DNA from: Bacteroidetes bacterium GWF2_35_48
GTDB taxonomy: Bacteria; Bacteroidota; Bacteroidia; Bacteroidales; GWF2-35-48
Assembly (NCBI GenBank): GCA_001769125.1
Contig: MEOG01000046.1
Location: 1-64,000 of the forward strand
Length of the DNA stretch: 64,000 nucleotides
Direction of reading: 5' to 3'
The translations under genes were made by a program, and so were the position numbers. The notes under the pieces were generated by a model. It made no database searches. It had not been told where the DNA came from and saw only the letters and a program-made list of their open reading frames with translations. Numbering within the stretch: position 1 is the stretch's first letter; each line of letters begins with the position of its first letter. Positions 25,260 to 34,990 of this stretch are shown here, piece by piece.

Positions 25260-27518
25260 TTAAATTGTAACCCTCACACCTATTACCATCACATCATCTA
25301 CCTGCTCAAGTTCTCCTTTCCATTCAGAGAATTTCTTCAATAGAATTTCTTTTTGTTGAGAAATATCGAGAGAAGAAATTTCAAGAAGAATATCTTTCAG
25401 TTGTTTGTACTTGAATTTTTTCCCTTTGGAACCTCCGAACTGATCGGCATAACCGTCAGAATACAGATAAACAGTATCTCCTGCTTCCATCTGTATTTCA
25501 TTATTCGTGTAATTATCAGAAACGCCATCATAGTTTACACCGATGGGCATGTTCTCGCCTTTTATTTCATAAAGGGTTTTATTTTTAATATAAACAATGC
25601 CATTGTATGCTCCGGCAAACTGAAGAATATTTGTTTTTGTATCAAGAGAACAAACTGCCAGATCCATCCCATCGTTCACGCCACTTTCACCTCCGGTCTG
25701 CCGTAATGTTTCTGTAACTCCTGCATCTAAAAATTGAAGTATATCGGAGGGTTTCGTAAAGTGATTTAATTTCACTGCCTGATTAATTAAATTGTATCCT
25801 ATCACGCTCATCATACTTCCCGGCACACCATGTCCGGTGCAGTCTACTGCTGAAAAAACAACAATATCATTTACCTTTTCGATATAATAAAAATCGCCAC
25901 TCACAACGTCTTTAGGGAGGTACAGAATAAAACTGTCCGGAAGACATTTTTTCACATAATAATCCGGGGGCAGAATAGCGCGCTGAATACGTTGAGCATA
26001 GTTAATGCTGTCGGTTAATTCTTTTTTCTGATGTGTTATTAAGACTCTTTGGTTTTCTGATATTTTAAAGTGAGATATTATTTCATCTCGCTGTGAAGCT
26101 ATTTCTTCATTTTTTTGAGATAACTCTTCGTTCTGTTCCATAATCATGTCACGCTGAGATTTGATCTCTTCATTCTGTTGATTCAGCACTTCACTTTTTT
26201 GAATAATTTCATTTTTCTGCTGAGCCAAGAGTATATTTGCTTTGTGTTTTTCTTTATAATTTTTTAATATTACAAGTAATAATATAAGTAAAAATAAAGC
26301 ACTTATTGCAAAAGTTAATTTTTGTGTTTTCTGATGTTTTATTTCTAATTCCTGCTGCGAAAGCAGTACTTCTTTAATTTCAATTTCTTTCTGTTTTTTT
26401 TCATTTTGATAAATAGCTTCCATACGAGATAACTGACTATTTTTTTCAGTGTTGACTAAAGAGTCATTAATATTTTTGAATAATATCTGATATGAATATG
26501 CCTGATCAAATTTTTTCATCCCTGCATAAGCATTAGCCAGTTCTCTATAAGAATCCATGATATTTTCAAGCAATCCGGTTTCTTGCGCTAAATCCAAATT
26601 TTTAACTGAAAAATCAATTGCCAGATAATACTTTTTCTGAATATTGTATAAAGCAGCAATATTTCCTAGCACTACACATTTCTCTTTTTTATTATCTAAT
26701 TCTTCATATAAATTCAATGCCAGTAAATAATATTTCATTGCCTCTGTATAGTTTTTGCAATTAGTATGAATCATACCTATATTTGTGAAATTATATGCCA
26801 TACCCTTCTTACTTTTTAAAAACGTATTTATTTTTAATGATTGCTGATGGTAATCAATAGCCGAATTGTAATTTTTAAGTCTGAAAAAAACCGATCCAAT
26901 GTTGTTATATGAAGCAGCGATTCGTTTTTTATCACCAAGAGCTTCACTTATTTTCCCTGATTTTTGATAATAATCTAGAGCCAAAGATAAATTGCCTTGA
27001 TAATCGTGAATGTTTCCAATGTTATTTAAAGTTGTAGCAATTCCTTTCTGGTCGTTCAATGATTCGTATAATTCTAAGGTTTTTTGAAATATTTTTAAAG
27101 CTGAAGGATAATTTCCTGAATTCAGATGAAGAAGCCCCATGTTATTATTACATGTAGCCATGCCATGGATATTTTTTAAATCTTCATAAATATTCAGTGC
27201 CTCTTTATAGCATGTGAGTGCCATAGAAGGCCGACTCTGATCTTCATGATAAAAACCAAACCTGATTTTTGTTAGTGCAATTCCTTTTTTGTAATTTATT
27301 TTTTCAGATAGGATTAATGCTTTCTTTAAATATTCTAATGCTATAACTGTATCTGAGAACTCATATATCAAAAAAAGACGATTTAATGCATCCACTTTAA
27401 TCGTATCCTGCTTTGTTGTTTGAATTATCTGTAAAAGACTGTCTTTTTTTTCCAGATTTTTAGCAAAGGTGTTTCCCCATGCTAAAACAAGTAAAAAAAT
27501 AATAATTTTATTAAACAT
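25260..27518 (-). CDS. TPR sensor protein with SpoIIE/PP2C-type phosphatase
   Basis: 752 residues. Signal peptide (1-19), about seven tetratricopeptide repeats (about 40-340; A-x-x-Y-N-N-I-G pattern), a membrane helix (about 398-418), a Gln/Glu-rich coiled coil (about 425-500) and a cytoplasmic SpoIIE-type Ser/Thr phosphatase domain (about 530-752). Metal-binding Asp motifs are visible: G-D-F-Y-Y-I, V-D-C-T-G-H-G-V-P-G and N-D-G-M-D. Such proteins usually act in partner-switching pathways by dephosphorylating anti-sigma antagonists, but no STAS or kinase partner is in the window. It converges with the cyclase gene, eight bp apart. Confidence 0.92.
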   Translation of the reverse strand: MFNKIIIFLLVLAWGNTFAKNLEKKDSLLQIIQTTKQDTIKVDALNRLFLIYEFSDTVIALEYLKKALILSEKINYKKGIALTKIRFGFYHEDQSRPSMALTCYKEALNIYEDLKNIHGMATCNNNMGLLHLNSGNYPSALKIFQKTLELYESLNDQKGIATTLNNIGNIHDYQGNLSLALDYYQKSGKISEALGDKKRIAASYNNIGSVFFRLKNYNSAIDYHQQSLKINTFLKSKKGMAYNFTNIGMIHTNCKNYTEAMKYYLLALNLYEELDNKKEKCVVLGNIAALYNIQKKYYLAIDFSVKNLDLAQETGLLENIMDSYRELANAYAGMKKFDQAYSYQILFKNINDSLVNTEKNSQLSRMEAIYQNEKKQKEIEIKEVLLSQQELEIKHQKTQKLTFAISALFLLILLLVILKNYKEKHKANILLAQQKNEIIQKSEVLNQQNEEIKSQRDMIMEQNEELSQKNEEIASQRDEIISHFKISENQRVLITHQKKELTDSINYAQRIQRAILPPDYYVKKCLPDSFILYLPKDVVSGDFYYIEKVNDIVVFSAVDCTGHGVPGSMMSVIGYNLINQAVKLNHFTKPSDILQFLDAGVTETLRQTGGESGVNDGMDLAVCSLDTKTNILQFAGAYNGIVYIKNKTLYEIKGENMPIGVNYDGVSDNYTNNEIQMEAGDTVYLYSDGYADQFGGSKGKKFKYKQLKDILLEISSLDISQQKEILLKKFSEWKGELEQVDDVMVIGVRVTI

Positions 27519-27566
27519 AGGATAAGTTAATTTTTTATAAAAATATAAAATTTTCTTAAAAAAACA

Positions 27567-27585
27567 AAAGCCGCATTGCGGCTTT
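27567..27585 (-). terminator. Rho-independent terminator after the TerB-like gene
   Basis: AAAGCCGC-ATT-GCGGCTTT, an 8-bp GC-rich stem; on the minus strand it is followed by TGTTTTTTT. It separates the TerB-like gene from the TPR/SpoIIE gene. Confidence 0.85.
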
Positions 27586-27610
27586 ATGATTAATAAAATG
27601 TCGCATAAAA

Positions 27611-28048
27611 TTACAACGTCTTTTTGCGTTTTATAAAATTTTTAAAAAGGATATCATCGTCTTGATCTTGCTGAACACCATCTATTAGCAAGGGAATTAA
27701 TATTTCTATTTCAGAATCTGTAAATCCAGAAGCAACAGCAAATTTTTTCGCAACTTTTAGTTCGCTTTCTTCAACGATATCGTCAGCAAGAATCATTAAA
27801 ATGACATCATAAACTTCATCAAAACGTTCTCTTAACTCGTACGCCGGAATATAAGGTTCTGTTTTCTGAGCATTGAACATTACATCAATTTCTGCATCTG
27901 TAAAGCCAAACCTGCGACCAATCCGGTGCAATACTTCAACCTCTTTTTCATCAAGATGTCCATCGGCTTTAGCAACGCAAATAAGGTGTATAAAATACGT
28001 TTTATTAATCTTTTTTTTATGATGATCGAAAAAGTGTGAAAGATCCAT
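27611..28048 (-). CDS. TerB-like protein
   Basis: 145 residues, all helical, with the duplicated TerB/DjlA-N pattern: A-K-A-D-G-H-L-D-E-K-E in the first half and D-D-I-V-E-E-S-E-L in the second, each an acidic loop that could hold a metal ion. TerB-family proteins were named from tellurite resistance loci, but single copies are widespread and their function is not settled. No other ter genes are nearby. Single-gene unit with a -7 box upstream and a terminator downstream. Confidence 0.75.
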   Translation of the reverse strand: MDLSHFFDHHKKKINKTYFIHLICVAKADGHLDEKEVEVLHRIGRRFGFTDAEIDVMFNAQKTEPYIPAYELRERFDEVYDVILMILADDIVEESELKVAKKFAVASGFTDSEIEILIPLLIDGVQQDQDDDILFKNFIKRKKTL

Positions 28049-28073
28049 AATTTTAAATTTTAATGTTATGATG

Positions 28074-28081
28074 CAAAGATA
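28074..28081 (-). promoter_or_regulatory. Bacteroidota -7 box (TATCTTTG, minus strand)
   Basis: CAAAGATA on the plus strand reads TATCTTTG, 25 nt before the ATG of the TerB-like gene. Confidence 0.55.
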
Positions 28082-28136
28082 TACATTCGACTGAATATTT
28101 TATTTTTATCCGATATGATTGTTAGCAATACTTATT

Positions 28137-28169
28137 AAAAAAGCTGCTTCAGGATGAAACAGCTTTTTT
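28137..28169. terminator. Terminator, probably the original nqrF terminator
   Basis: AAAAAAGCTG...CAGCTTTTTT with a 13-nt loop. It is adjacent to the stranded copy of the nqrF tail; its right arm overlaps the start of the 47-bp direct repeat. Confidence 0.75.
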
Positions 28170-28208
28170 CTTTTACCCTCCAAAATCGTCGAAGGCAATC
28201 ATTTCTTT
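28162..28208. repeat. 47-bp direct repeat, left copy (stranded nqrF tail)
   Basis: Identical to 32190-32236, the 3' end of nqrF. On the minus strand it still encodes K-E-M-I-A-F-D-D-F-G-G and a stop, but no gene leads into it. The rest of the gap 28049-28454 holds the promoter boxes and the terminator, and nothing else recognisable. Confidence 0.9.
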
Positions 28209-28353
28209 AACCAGACGACTATTGTATTTTAGCCATTTTCTAAGCTTTTTATATCTATAAATATAATTTTTGCTGTCTTTTATTCAATGTCATTACAGGA
28301 TTAAATTTTTGGAAATAATTGCTGATATTATGGGTTTTTATTCAATTAATCAT

Positions 28354-28361
28354 TAAATTTG
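28354..28361 (+). promoter_or_regulatory. Bacteroidota -7 box (TAAATTTG)
   Basis: TAAATTTG, 93 nt before the ATG at 28455; the best promoter candidate for the T9SS cargo gene. Confidence 0.4.
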
Positions 28362-28454
28362 TATATTGTAACATTTTCATTTTATTTTCTCTGCATTTAA
28401 CGTCTCTGCTCACACGTAATAATAATATTTTACAAACCCATTGACGCACCGATT

Positions 28455-31400
28455 ATGAAAAAAATATCTATATGCTTATTAATTCTTGCTTTTAGCATTA
28501 ATATTATTGCGCAGGATTTTTTGATGGACAACACTTCTGTTACTACATGTGCCGGATCTTTTTACGACAGTGGCGGAAGTAGTTCCAATATTGGCTCAAG
28601 CGGTGTATGCTTTTTACAGGGGTCTTATAGAAACAATGAAGATTACACAAAAACATTTTGTTCCGGATTAGGGCAAAATCTGTTGTTTACCTTTGATGTA
28701 CTTGAAATTGTGGGTAACGATTGGCTAAAGGTGTATGATGGAAACAACACAGCCGCTCCTTTATTAATGACTTTAACTTCTGTCAGCGCCTCTCCTTCAA
28801 TAGTATCATCAGGAACCTGTCTTACTTTTCAGTTTCACTCCGGAGACAATGGAACTACAGGTTTTCTTTCGGGCAATTGCGATAATGGTGGAAATTGGAC
28901 TGCTTCAATACAATGTGTAACTATATATCCGATAAATATAAGTGGAATAACAAACACGTGCAGTGGAATATTTACAGATGACGGTGGTATATCAGGAAAT
29001 TATTCTGATAATGTAATTTATACCAAAACCTTTTGTCCTGATGCAGGAAGTTGTGTTAAAATAAATTTTTCTTCTTTGCAATTAGGATCGGGAGATGAAT
29101 TAAAATTTTTTGATGGGACTTCTGCTGTTGGATCTCCTATATTAACACTAACACAAAGCTCCCCGATTCCACCGTTCGGGGTTTCTTCTAATAGTGGTAA
29201 TTGTCTTACAGCGCAATTTACATCAGACGGTTCAGGGAATGCTCCCGGATGGATAGCTACTACTTTTTGCCCGCCTAGTTGTGGTACACCACCCAACTGT
29301 GCTTCCAACCCTCCTGCAGACAACCAATGTATTAGTGCTACACCTATTTGTAATCTTAATGGTTTTTGCGGAAATACAAGTTCAAGTTATAATTCATTAG
29401 ACCATAATGGTGTTGATTGGGACAATCTTTCCGGTTTAAATTTTTGTGGCTCAATTGAAAATAATTCATGGCTTTCCTTTATTGCAAACTCCCCTACAGC
29501 AGTGTTTAATGTATGGACAATGAACTGCGCAAATAGTGATGGAATTCAGATGGAAGTATATGAAACAACAGATTGCCAAACGTTCACTTCGCACTCTAAT
29601 TGTGTAAGCGTGGGAACTCCAACTGACTTCACAATTCAAGCTTATAACCTGATGCCTGGAAACTCCTATTATCTGATGATAGACGGTTTTGCCGGAGATA
29701 ACTGTGATTATATTATTTCTGCTGTCAGCGGTATTAATTATGGTCCTCAAATTACACCGGAACAAACAATTTGCAGCGGGTATTCTGCAACGATTACGGT
29801 TACAGGTCTTGAACCCGGTGCCAGTTATACATGGTCTTCTGTCCCTAACGATACTTCAATGGTTATAAACGGGAACTCTGTCAATGTATCTCCGTTGCAG
29901 AATACAAATTATTATGTTAGCGTGAGCGGATCTTCTATAAACACCAATTGCTCGCCTGTTAATCAAACATTGCAGACAACTGTGGTGGTTCTACCGGAAT
30001 CTTCTCCAATGTGTATGCCTCAATATGATTGTGATATATCCATTACTTCTGACAACATAAATGTTTGTTCAGGTATTGGGGTTAATCTTCAGGCAGAAGG
30101 CAACATCAATTTTGTTCTTTTATCAAACGATTTTAACGACGGAACAATTGGTCTGGGCTGGACTGCAACTACTGCTGCTACATTTACTAACCCATGCGGA
30201 TCAAGTCCTCCGGGTGGAGGAACCTATTTATGGATGGGAAATGCTTCTCCTGCTCCAAGACGAATTGAATCGCTTGGTTTTAATGTTTCAGGAGGAGGAA
30301 TAATAAAATTCTATTTGCGTTATGCAGTTCAGGGAGATAGTAGTCCCTGTGAAGGTCCTGATGAAATAGATGAAGGTGTTACGTTACAGTATTCAAATGA
30401 CCAAGGGACTACTTGGCAAGCTATTGCTTATTTCAATCCATCCGGTATTGTTGAATCTAATGGAAACTTATATCTTGGACAAAGCACATCGGTTGCAAAC
30501 GGAGCTACCAATTTTACTACATGGGCGCAATACACATTCCCAATTCCTGCCGAGGCGCAAACGACCTCTACGCGATTCAGATGGATACAGGAAATTAGTA
30601 CTGACAATGTTTACGATCACTGGGGACTTGACAGTATTTATATCAGCGGGGCAACATTGGCTTCGCAGGTTCAATGGACATCCAATCCCCCCGGATTAAA
30701 TTTTACAGGGAATATGCTCCCAACTCAATACCCGGAAGTTTCCACTACCTATTATGCGCAAATTGTTGAAGGATATAGTCAGTGTACAGACAGTATCTGC
30801 ATTAATGTATTAAACTGCCCCAATCTCATTACCGGAACAATATTTCTTGATGACAATCAAAATGGAGTTTTAGATACAGGTGAAGCACCATTTTCAGGGG
30901 CTATTGTAAAAATATCACCTACCAATCTTTATTATTCATCAGATAGCAATGGAATTTATAACGCTTATGTTGATACCGGGCTTTTTACTGTCAATATACC
31001 AAATCCTCAAGCTCCCTATTCTGTTACATCTCCTGAACAAACAGCATCTTTTTCGGGTAGTAACCAGATAGATTATAACAATAATTTTGGTTTGTATGGA
31101 GATTCCTTACAGGATGTTTCAATTTATGTAACATGTAATGGCGCAAACCCCTTTACAGGTGCAGTCTATCATCTTTTCTATCGTAATAATGGAAATTTTG
31201 CCATGAACGGAGATATTAAATTTATTTTTTGTCCTCTTCTGGGTTTTCAATATTCTTTTCCTGCCCCGGTTTATACCTCTGCAGATACTATCAGTTGGAA
31301 TTATTATAATCTTTTACCCGGCGAAACCCGTGAAATTATTATTCATTGCAATGTCGCACAAGTAATTTTTGGAACCCAACTGATTACCTGGGGAATTATT

Positions 31401-32180
31401 GAACCTCTTTCAGGAGATGATGTATCCTATAATAATGTATTTAAGCATGTGGAAACAGTAACAGCATCTTATGATCCAAACGATAAAAAAGTTAACCCGG
31501 ATATTTTAACGTATGATTACATTTCTGAAATGAAAAGGCTGGTTTATACCATTAATTTTCAAAATACAGGAACAGATGTTGCTCATAATGTTATCATCCG
31601 CGATACTTTATGTGAGAATGTGAACCCTGCTTCATTTCTGATGATTTCAACAAGCCATCCCTGTGTGTGGAATATGCAGGGAAATGGTGTGCTGGAATTT
31701 GTATTTAATAATATTTTATTGCCAGACAGTAATTCAAATGAATTAGAAAGTCATGGTTACATTCTTTATAGTATACTACCTGCAGATTCTTTGAATATAG
31801 GCGATACTATTTCTAATTTTGCTGATATTTACTTTGATTTTAATAGCCCTGTTCGTACAAACACAGCAATATCTACGGTTGTTGATTCTGCATTGTATCA
31901 AACAAAAACTGTTGTATCAAAAAATATCTTAAAGGTTATCCCTAATCCATTTAAAAACCAAGCAGAGTTAATCTATACGCTCGAAGAGAATGCAAATGTT
32001 GCTATAGAAATATTCAATATTACAGGAAGCAGATTATTTAACAAAGTATATGGATTTCAAAAAACCGGAATGCATAAAATAGTATTAGATGCAGCAGCAT
32101 TAGGGAATAAAAAAGGATTGTATTTAATCAAACTGAATGTTGATAAAAATACTATTTGCACAAAAATTGTGATTGAATAA
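28455..32180 (+). CDS. Large secreted multidomain T9SS cargo with CUB-like domains
   Basis: 1241 residues. Signal peptide 1-20. Two Cys-containing CUB-like domains (about 25-155 and 160-280; L-K-V-Y-D-G-N and L-K-F-F-D-G-T) are followed by a Cys-rich beta domain (about 285-425), an Ig/PKD-like segment, an SdrD-B-like domain (I-F-L-D-D-N-Q-N-G-V-L-D-T-G-E, about 810-890) and a conserved domain with Y-D-P-N-D-K-K and Y-T-I-N-F-Q-N-T-G-T (about 985-1150). The last 75 residues are a T9SS type A sorting domain (P-N-P-F ... G-L-Y-L-I-K). Likely a cell-surface or released adhesin or binding protein; no enzyme motif was seen. The gene is bracketed by 47-bp direct repeats. Confidence 0.88.
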   Translation: MKKISICLLILAFSINIIAQDFLMDNTSVTTCAGSFYDSGGSSSNIGSSGVCFLQGSYRNNEDYTKTFCSGLGQNLLFTFDVLEIVGNDWLKVYDGNNTAAPLLMTLTSVSASPSIVSSGTCLTFQFHSGDNGTTGFLSGNCDNGGNWTASIQCVTIYPINISGITNTCSGIFTDDGGISGNYSDNVIYTKTFCPDAGSCVKINFSSLQLGSGDELKFFDGTSAVGSPILTLTQSSPIPPFGVSSNSGNCLTAQFTSDGSGNAPGWIATTFCPPSCGTPPNCASNPPADNQCISATPICNLNGFCGNTSSSYNSLDHNGVDWDNLSGLNFCGSIENNSWLSFIANSPTAVFNVWTMNCANSDGIQMEVYETTDCQTFTSHSNCVSVGTPTDFTIQAYNLMPGNSYYLMIDGFAGDNCDYIISAVSGINYGPQITPEQTICSGYSATITVTGLEPGASYTWSSVPNDTSMVINGNSVNVSPLQNTNYYVSVSGSSINTNCSPVNQTLQTTVVVLPESSPMCMPQYDCDISITSDNINVCSGIGVNLQAEGNINFVLLSNDFNDGTIGLGWTATTAATFTNPCGSSPPGGGTYLWMGNASPAPRRIESLGFNVSGGGIIKFYLRYAVQGDSSPCEGPDEIDEGVTLQYSNDQGTTWQAIAYFNPSGIVESNGNLYLGQSTSVANGATNFTTWAQYTFPIPAEAQTTSTRFRWIQEISTDNVYDHWGLDSIYISGATLASQVQWTSNPPGLNFTGNMLPTQYPEVSTTYYAQIVEGYSQCTDSICINVLNCPNLITGTIFLDDNQNGVLDTGEAPFSGAIVKISPTNLYYSSDSNGIYNAYVDTGLFTVNIPNPQAPYSVTSPEQTASFSGSNQIDYNNNFGLYGDSLQDVSIYVTCNGANPFTGAVYHLFYRNNGNFAMNGDIKFIFCPLLGFQYSFPAPVYTSADTISWNYYNLLPGETREIIIHCNVAQVIFGTQLITWGIIEPLSGDDVSYNNVFKHVETVTASYDPNDKKVNPDILTYDYISEMKRLVYTINFQNTGTDVAHNVIIRDTLCENVNPASFLMISTSHPCVWNMQGNGVLEFVFNNILLPDSNSNELESHGYILYSILPADSLNIGDTISNFADIYFDFNSPVRTNTAISTVVDSALYQTKTVVSKNILKVIPNPFKNQAELIYTLEENANVAIEIFNITGSRLFNKVYGFQKTGMHKIVLDAAALGNKKGLYLIKLNVDKNTICTKIVIE

Positions 32181-32189
32181 AAGGAATTT

Positions 32190-32236
32190 GCTTTTTTCTT
32201 TTACCCTCCAAAATCGTCGAAGGCAATCATTTCTTT
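32190..32236. repeat. 47-bp direct repeat, right copy (3' end of nqrF)
   Basis: Second copy of the sequence at 28162-28208, here forming the last codons of the intact nqrF and 11 bp beyond its stop. Confidence 0.9.
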
Positions 32237-33463
32237 TGGTACACCGAGATCGTCTAACATTTTCAATACTGCCTGATTCATTACTGGCGGACCACAGAGG
32301 TAATATTCTATATCGTCCGGATTATCATGTTTGCTTAAATAATTATCGAGAATTACTTTGTGGATAAAGCCCGTGTACCCGGTCCAGTTATCTTCTGGTT
32401 TGGGCTCTGAAAGCGCGATATTGAATTTGAAATTTGGAAAATCTTTTTCTATTGCAGCAAATTTTTCTTCATAAAAAATTTCTCTTTTTGAGCGCGCACC
32501 ATACCAAAATGTAGCCTTGCGGTTTGTTTTTTCTGTATTAAATAAATGGAAGATGTGCGAACGCATAGGTGCCATACCAGCGCCACCTCCGATAAACATC
32601 ATTTCACGGTTTGTTTTCTGAATATGGAATTCGCCGTAAGGACCTGATATCATAACCTTGTCGCCCGGTTTACGTGAAAAAATAAAAGAAGAACATATTC
32701 CGGAATTTACATTCATAAAACTATTCTTAGCCCTGTCCCAGGGAGGTGTGGCAATACGAATATTCAGCATTACGATATTCCCTTCTGCAGGATGGTTGGC
32801 CATAGAATAAGCACGATACGTTTCTTCCGGGTTTTTCATTTTTAATCCCCATATTTTGTAGCTGTTCCATTCATCGCGGAATTGTTCTTCCACATCCATA
32901 TCTTTAGAAAAATCAACCTCGCATACAGGGACATCAATCTGAATATATTCACCTGATTTGAATTTCAGATTTTCGCCCTCAGGAAGTTTCACAACAAACT
33001 CTTTAATAAATGTTGCCACATTTCTGTTAGAAACCACTTCACATTCCCATTTTTTAATTCCTAAAACCTGCTCCGGTACAACAATTTCCATGTCTTGCCG
33101 CACTTTCACCTGGCAACCTAAGCGCCAGTTTTCTTTCTGCTGTTTGCGTGTAAAAAAGCCTACTTCCGTTGATAAAATTTCGCCTCCGCCATTTTCTACC
33201 TGACAACGGCACATTCCACAAGTTCCGCCACCACCGCATGCTGATGGTAAAAATAATTTCTGATTTGTTAATGTATTTAATAATGTTGAACCAGCCGGAA
33301 CAGATAAAGTTTTATCTCCGTTAATAACTAATTTCACATCACCCGATGGGGTAAGCTTTGCTTTGGCTATTAAAAGCATAACGATTAAAAGCAGAGTAAT
33401 CATAAGGAATATTATTGTTCCCACTCCTATCATGCTACCAAGTCCTACACTTAAAAGTATCAT
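32201..33463 (-). CDS. nqrF: Na+-translocating NADH:quinone reductase subunit F
   Basis: 420 residues. NADH entry subunit: one N-terminal membrane helix, a 2Fe-2S ferredoxin domain with Cys76, Cys82, Cys85 and Cys117 (C-G-G-G-G-T-C-G-M-C), then FAD-binding (R-A-Y-S-M-A-N) and NAD-binding (G-G-G-A-G-M-A-P-M and Y-Y-L-C-G-P-P) domains. It ends in the family's conserved A-F-D-D-F-G-G. Last gene of nqrABCDEF, but separated from nqrE by 236 bp of repeats; its original terminator now lies about 4 kb away beyond the T9SS cargo gene. Confidence 0.97.
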   Translation of the reverse strand: MILLSVGLGSMIGVGTIIFLMITLLLIVMLLIAKAKLTPSGDVKLVINGDKTLSVPAGSTLLNTLTNQKLFLPSACGGGGTCGMCRCQVENGGGEILSTEVGFFTRKQQKENWRLGCQVKVRQDMEIVVPEQVLGIKKWECEVVSNRNVATFIKEFVVKLPEGENLKFKSGEYIQIDVPVCEVDFSKDMDVEEQFRDEWNSYKIWGLKMKNPEETYRAYSMANHPAEGNIVMLNIRIATPPWDRAKNSFMNVNSGICSSFIFSRKPGDKVMISGPYGEFHIQKTNREMMFIGGGAGMAPMRSHIFHLFNTEKTNRKATFWYGARSKREIFYEEKFAAIEKDFPNFKFNIALSEPKPEDNWTGYTGFIHKVILDNYLSKHDNPDDIEYYLCGPPVMNQAVLKMLDDLGVPKEMIAFDDFGG

Positions 33464-33501
33464 ATTATTTATTTTTTGCTATATTAGGTTTATATTTTAT
33501 G

Positions 33502-33687
33502 TCCGAAGTCCAATGTCAGAAGTCGGAAGTCGGAAGTCGGAAGTCCGAAGTTGGTTTATTTACCGCTTACCACTTCCCGCTTCTTTATTTTATTTACTCC
33601 CTAGCTCTGTATTGTACAATCGCTCCACTTGTGCTGAGCCTGCCTGCCCTGCTTTAGCAGTGGTCGAAATATGGAGCGATTCCTACA
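33502..33687. repeat. Heptamer run plus inverted-repeat element between nqrE and nqrF
   Basis: AAGTCGG heptamers (33502-33554), then a small element bounded by the perfect inverted repeat AATCGCTCCA/TGGAGCGATT (33618-33627 and 33672-33681) with a CTGCCTGCC-containing centre. Confidence 0.75.
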
Positions 33688-33699
33688 ATACCCCTTGCT

Positions 33700-34320
33700 T
33701 TAAATATTTATTCCCATAAATCCCATAAAAGCGATTGCCATCAATCCTGTAATAATAAAAGTTATTCCCAATCCTCTCAATGGCGGTGGAACATTTGAAT
33801 ATCTTATTTTTTCGCGAATGGCAGCAATGGAAACAATTGCCAGCAGCCATCCAAAGCCCGATCCGCCTGAAAACGCCAAAACATCCGGTAGTGAATGATA
33901 TTCTCTTTCCTGAATAAAAAGGGATCCCCCTAGAATCGCACAATTTACTGCAATAAGTGGCAGAAAAATTCCCAGAGCATTGTAAAGAGAGGGCGAAAAC
34001 TTTTCAACAACCATTTCCACAAGCTGTACAATTGCAGCAATTACTGCTATAAAAATAATGAAGCTGAGATAGCTGAGGTCAACATCGGCATATTCAGGAC
34101 CAAGCCAAACCAATGCTCCCGCCTTTAACAAATATTTATCTATTGCCCAGTTAACAGGAGCCGTTATCATTAATACAAAAATAACAGCAATCCCTAAGCC
34201 CAGAGATGTTTTTACTGTTTTTGAAACCGCAAGGTAGGAACACATTCCAAGAAAGAATGCGAACACCATATTCTCAACAAAAACAGACTTTATAAAAATA
34301 TTTAATGCATTTGCTTCCAT
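33700..34320 (-). CDS. nqrE: Na+-NQR subunit E
   Basis: 206 residues, six membrane helices. Related to NqrD and RnfA/E. Cys27 (L-G-M-C-S-Y) and Cys127 (V-N-C-A-I-L-G-G) are the residues that, with the matching pair in NqrD, hold the intramembrane 2Fe-2S cluster. It starts five bp after nqrD. Confidence 0.96.
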   Translation of the reverse strand: MEANALNIFIKSVFVENMVFAFFLGMCSYLAVSKTVKTSLGLGIAVIFVLMITAPVNWAIDKYLLKAGALVWLGPEYADVDLSYLSFIIFIAVIAAIVQLVEMVVEKFSPSLYNALGIFLPLIAVNCAILGGSLFIQEREYHSLPDVLAFSGGSGFGWLLAIVSIAAIREKIRYSNVPPPLRGLGITFIITGLMAIAFMGFMGINI

Positions 34321-34325
34321 ACCCG

Positions 34326-34949
34326 TTAATTTTCAATTAAGGTTTTATTTCTACTTCTCTGTACCCAGATGATGAGACCAATAATAATTAAAGCCATCGG
34401 AGGCAATATCAGCATTCCATTATCGAGATAACCCGCCTGATAAAATGAATCTGGTATTATTTTAGTTCCCATAAGACTTCCGGAACCAAAAAGCTCTCTG
34501 AAAAAAGCAACAATCACAAGAATAATTCCATATCCGATTCCATTCCCTACACCATCTACAAATGAAGGCCATGGCTTATTTCCCATTGCAAAAGCTTCGA
34601 GGCGTCCCATGATGATGCAATTTGTAATTATCAATCCGACAAATACTGATAATTTTTTGCTTACATCATATACATAAGCTTTTAAAATCTGATCAACAAT
34701 AATTACAAGAGCTGCAATCACTACCAATTGAACAATAATACGTATTCGTGATGGAATCGTGTTGCGCAGCAATGAAATTATCAAATTAGAAAAACCTGTT
34801 ACAATGGTTACAGATAGCGCCATAACAAGTGCAGGTTTCAGTTGTACCGTTACTGCCAGAGCCGAACAAACGCCTAACACCTGAACCGTAATCGGATTGT
34901 TCAGATTAAAAGGACCTGTTAATTGGCTGAGTATTTTTTTTGAAAACAT
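34326..34949 (-). CDS. nqrD: Na+-NQR subunit D
   Basis: 207 residues, six membrane helices, with Cys28 (G-V-C-S-A-L) and Cys111 (T-N-C-I-I-M-G-R) for the NqrD/NqrE iron-sulfur cluster. Length and motifs are normal for the family. A 41-bp gap carrying GGATTTA heptamers separates it from nqrC. Confidence 0.96.
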   Translation of the reverse strand: MFSKKILSQLTGPFNLNNPITVQVLGVCSALAVTVQLKPALVMALSVTIVTGFSNLIISLLRNTIPSRIRIIVQLVVIAALVIIVDQILKAYVYDVSKKLSVFVGLIITNCIIMGRLEAFAMGNKPWPSFVDGVGNGIGYGIILVIVAFFRELFGSGSLMGTKIIPDSFYQAGYLDNGMLILPPMALIIIGLIIWVQRSRNKTLIEN

Positions 34950-34957
34950 ACTATATT

Positions 34958-34988
34958 AAGGATTTAGGATTTAGGATTTAGGATTTAT
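34958..34988. repeat. GGATTTA heptamer array between nqrC and nqrD
   Basis: Four near-perfect GGATTTA units fill most of the short spacer. The same family recurs in the next spacer at 35685. Confidence 0.85.
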
Positions 34989-34990
34989 TT

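Noticed and set aside
27611-28048. Tellurite-resistance operon
   Set aside because: Only a single TerB-like gene is present; no terZ/A/C/D genes nearby.
28455-32180. A transposon or integrative element carrying its own recombinase between the 47-bp repeats
   Set aside because: The only gene between the repeats is the T9SS cargo; no transposase or integrase frame was found, so only the insertion footprint is claimed.
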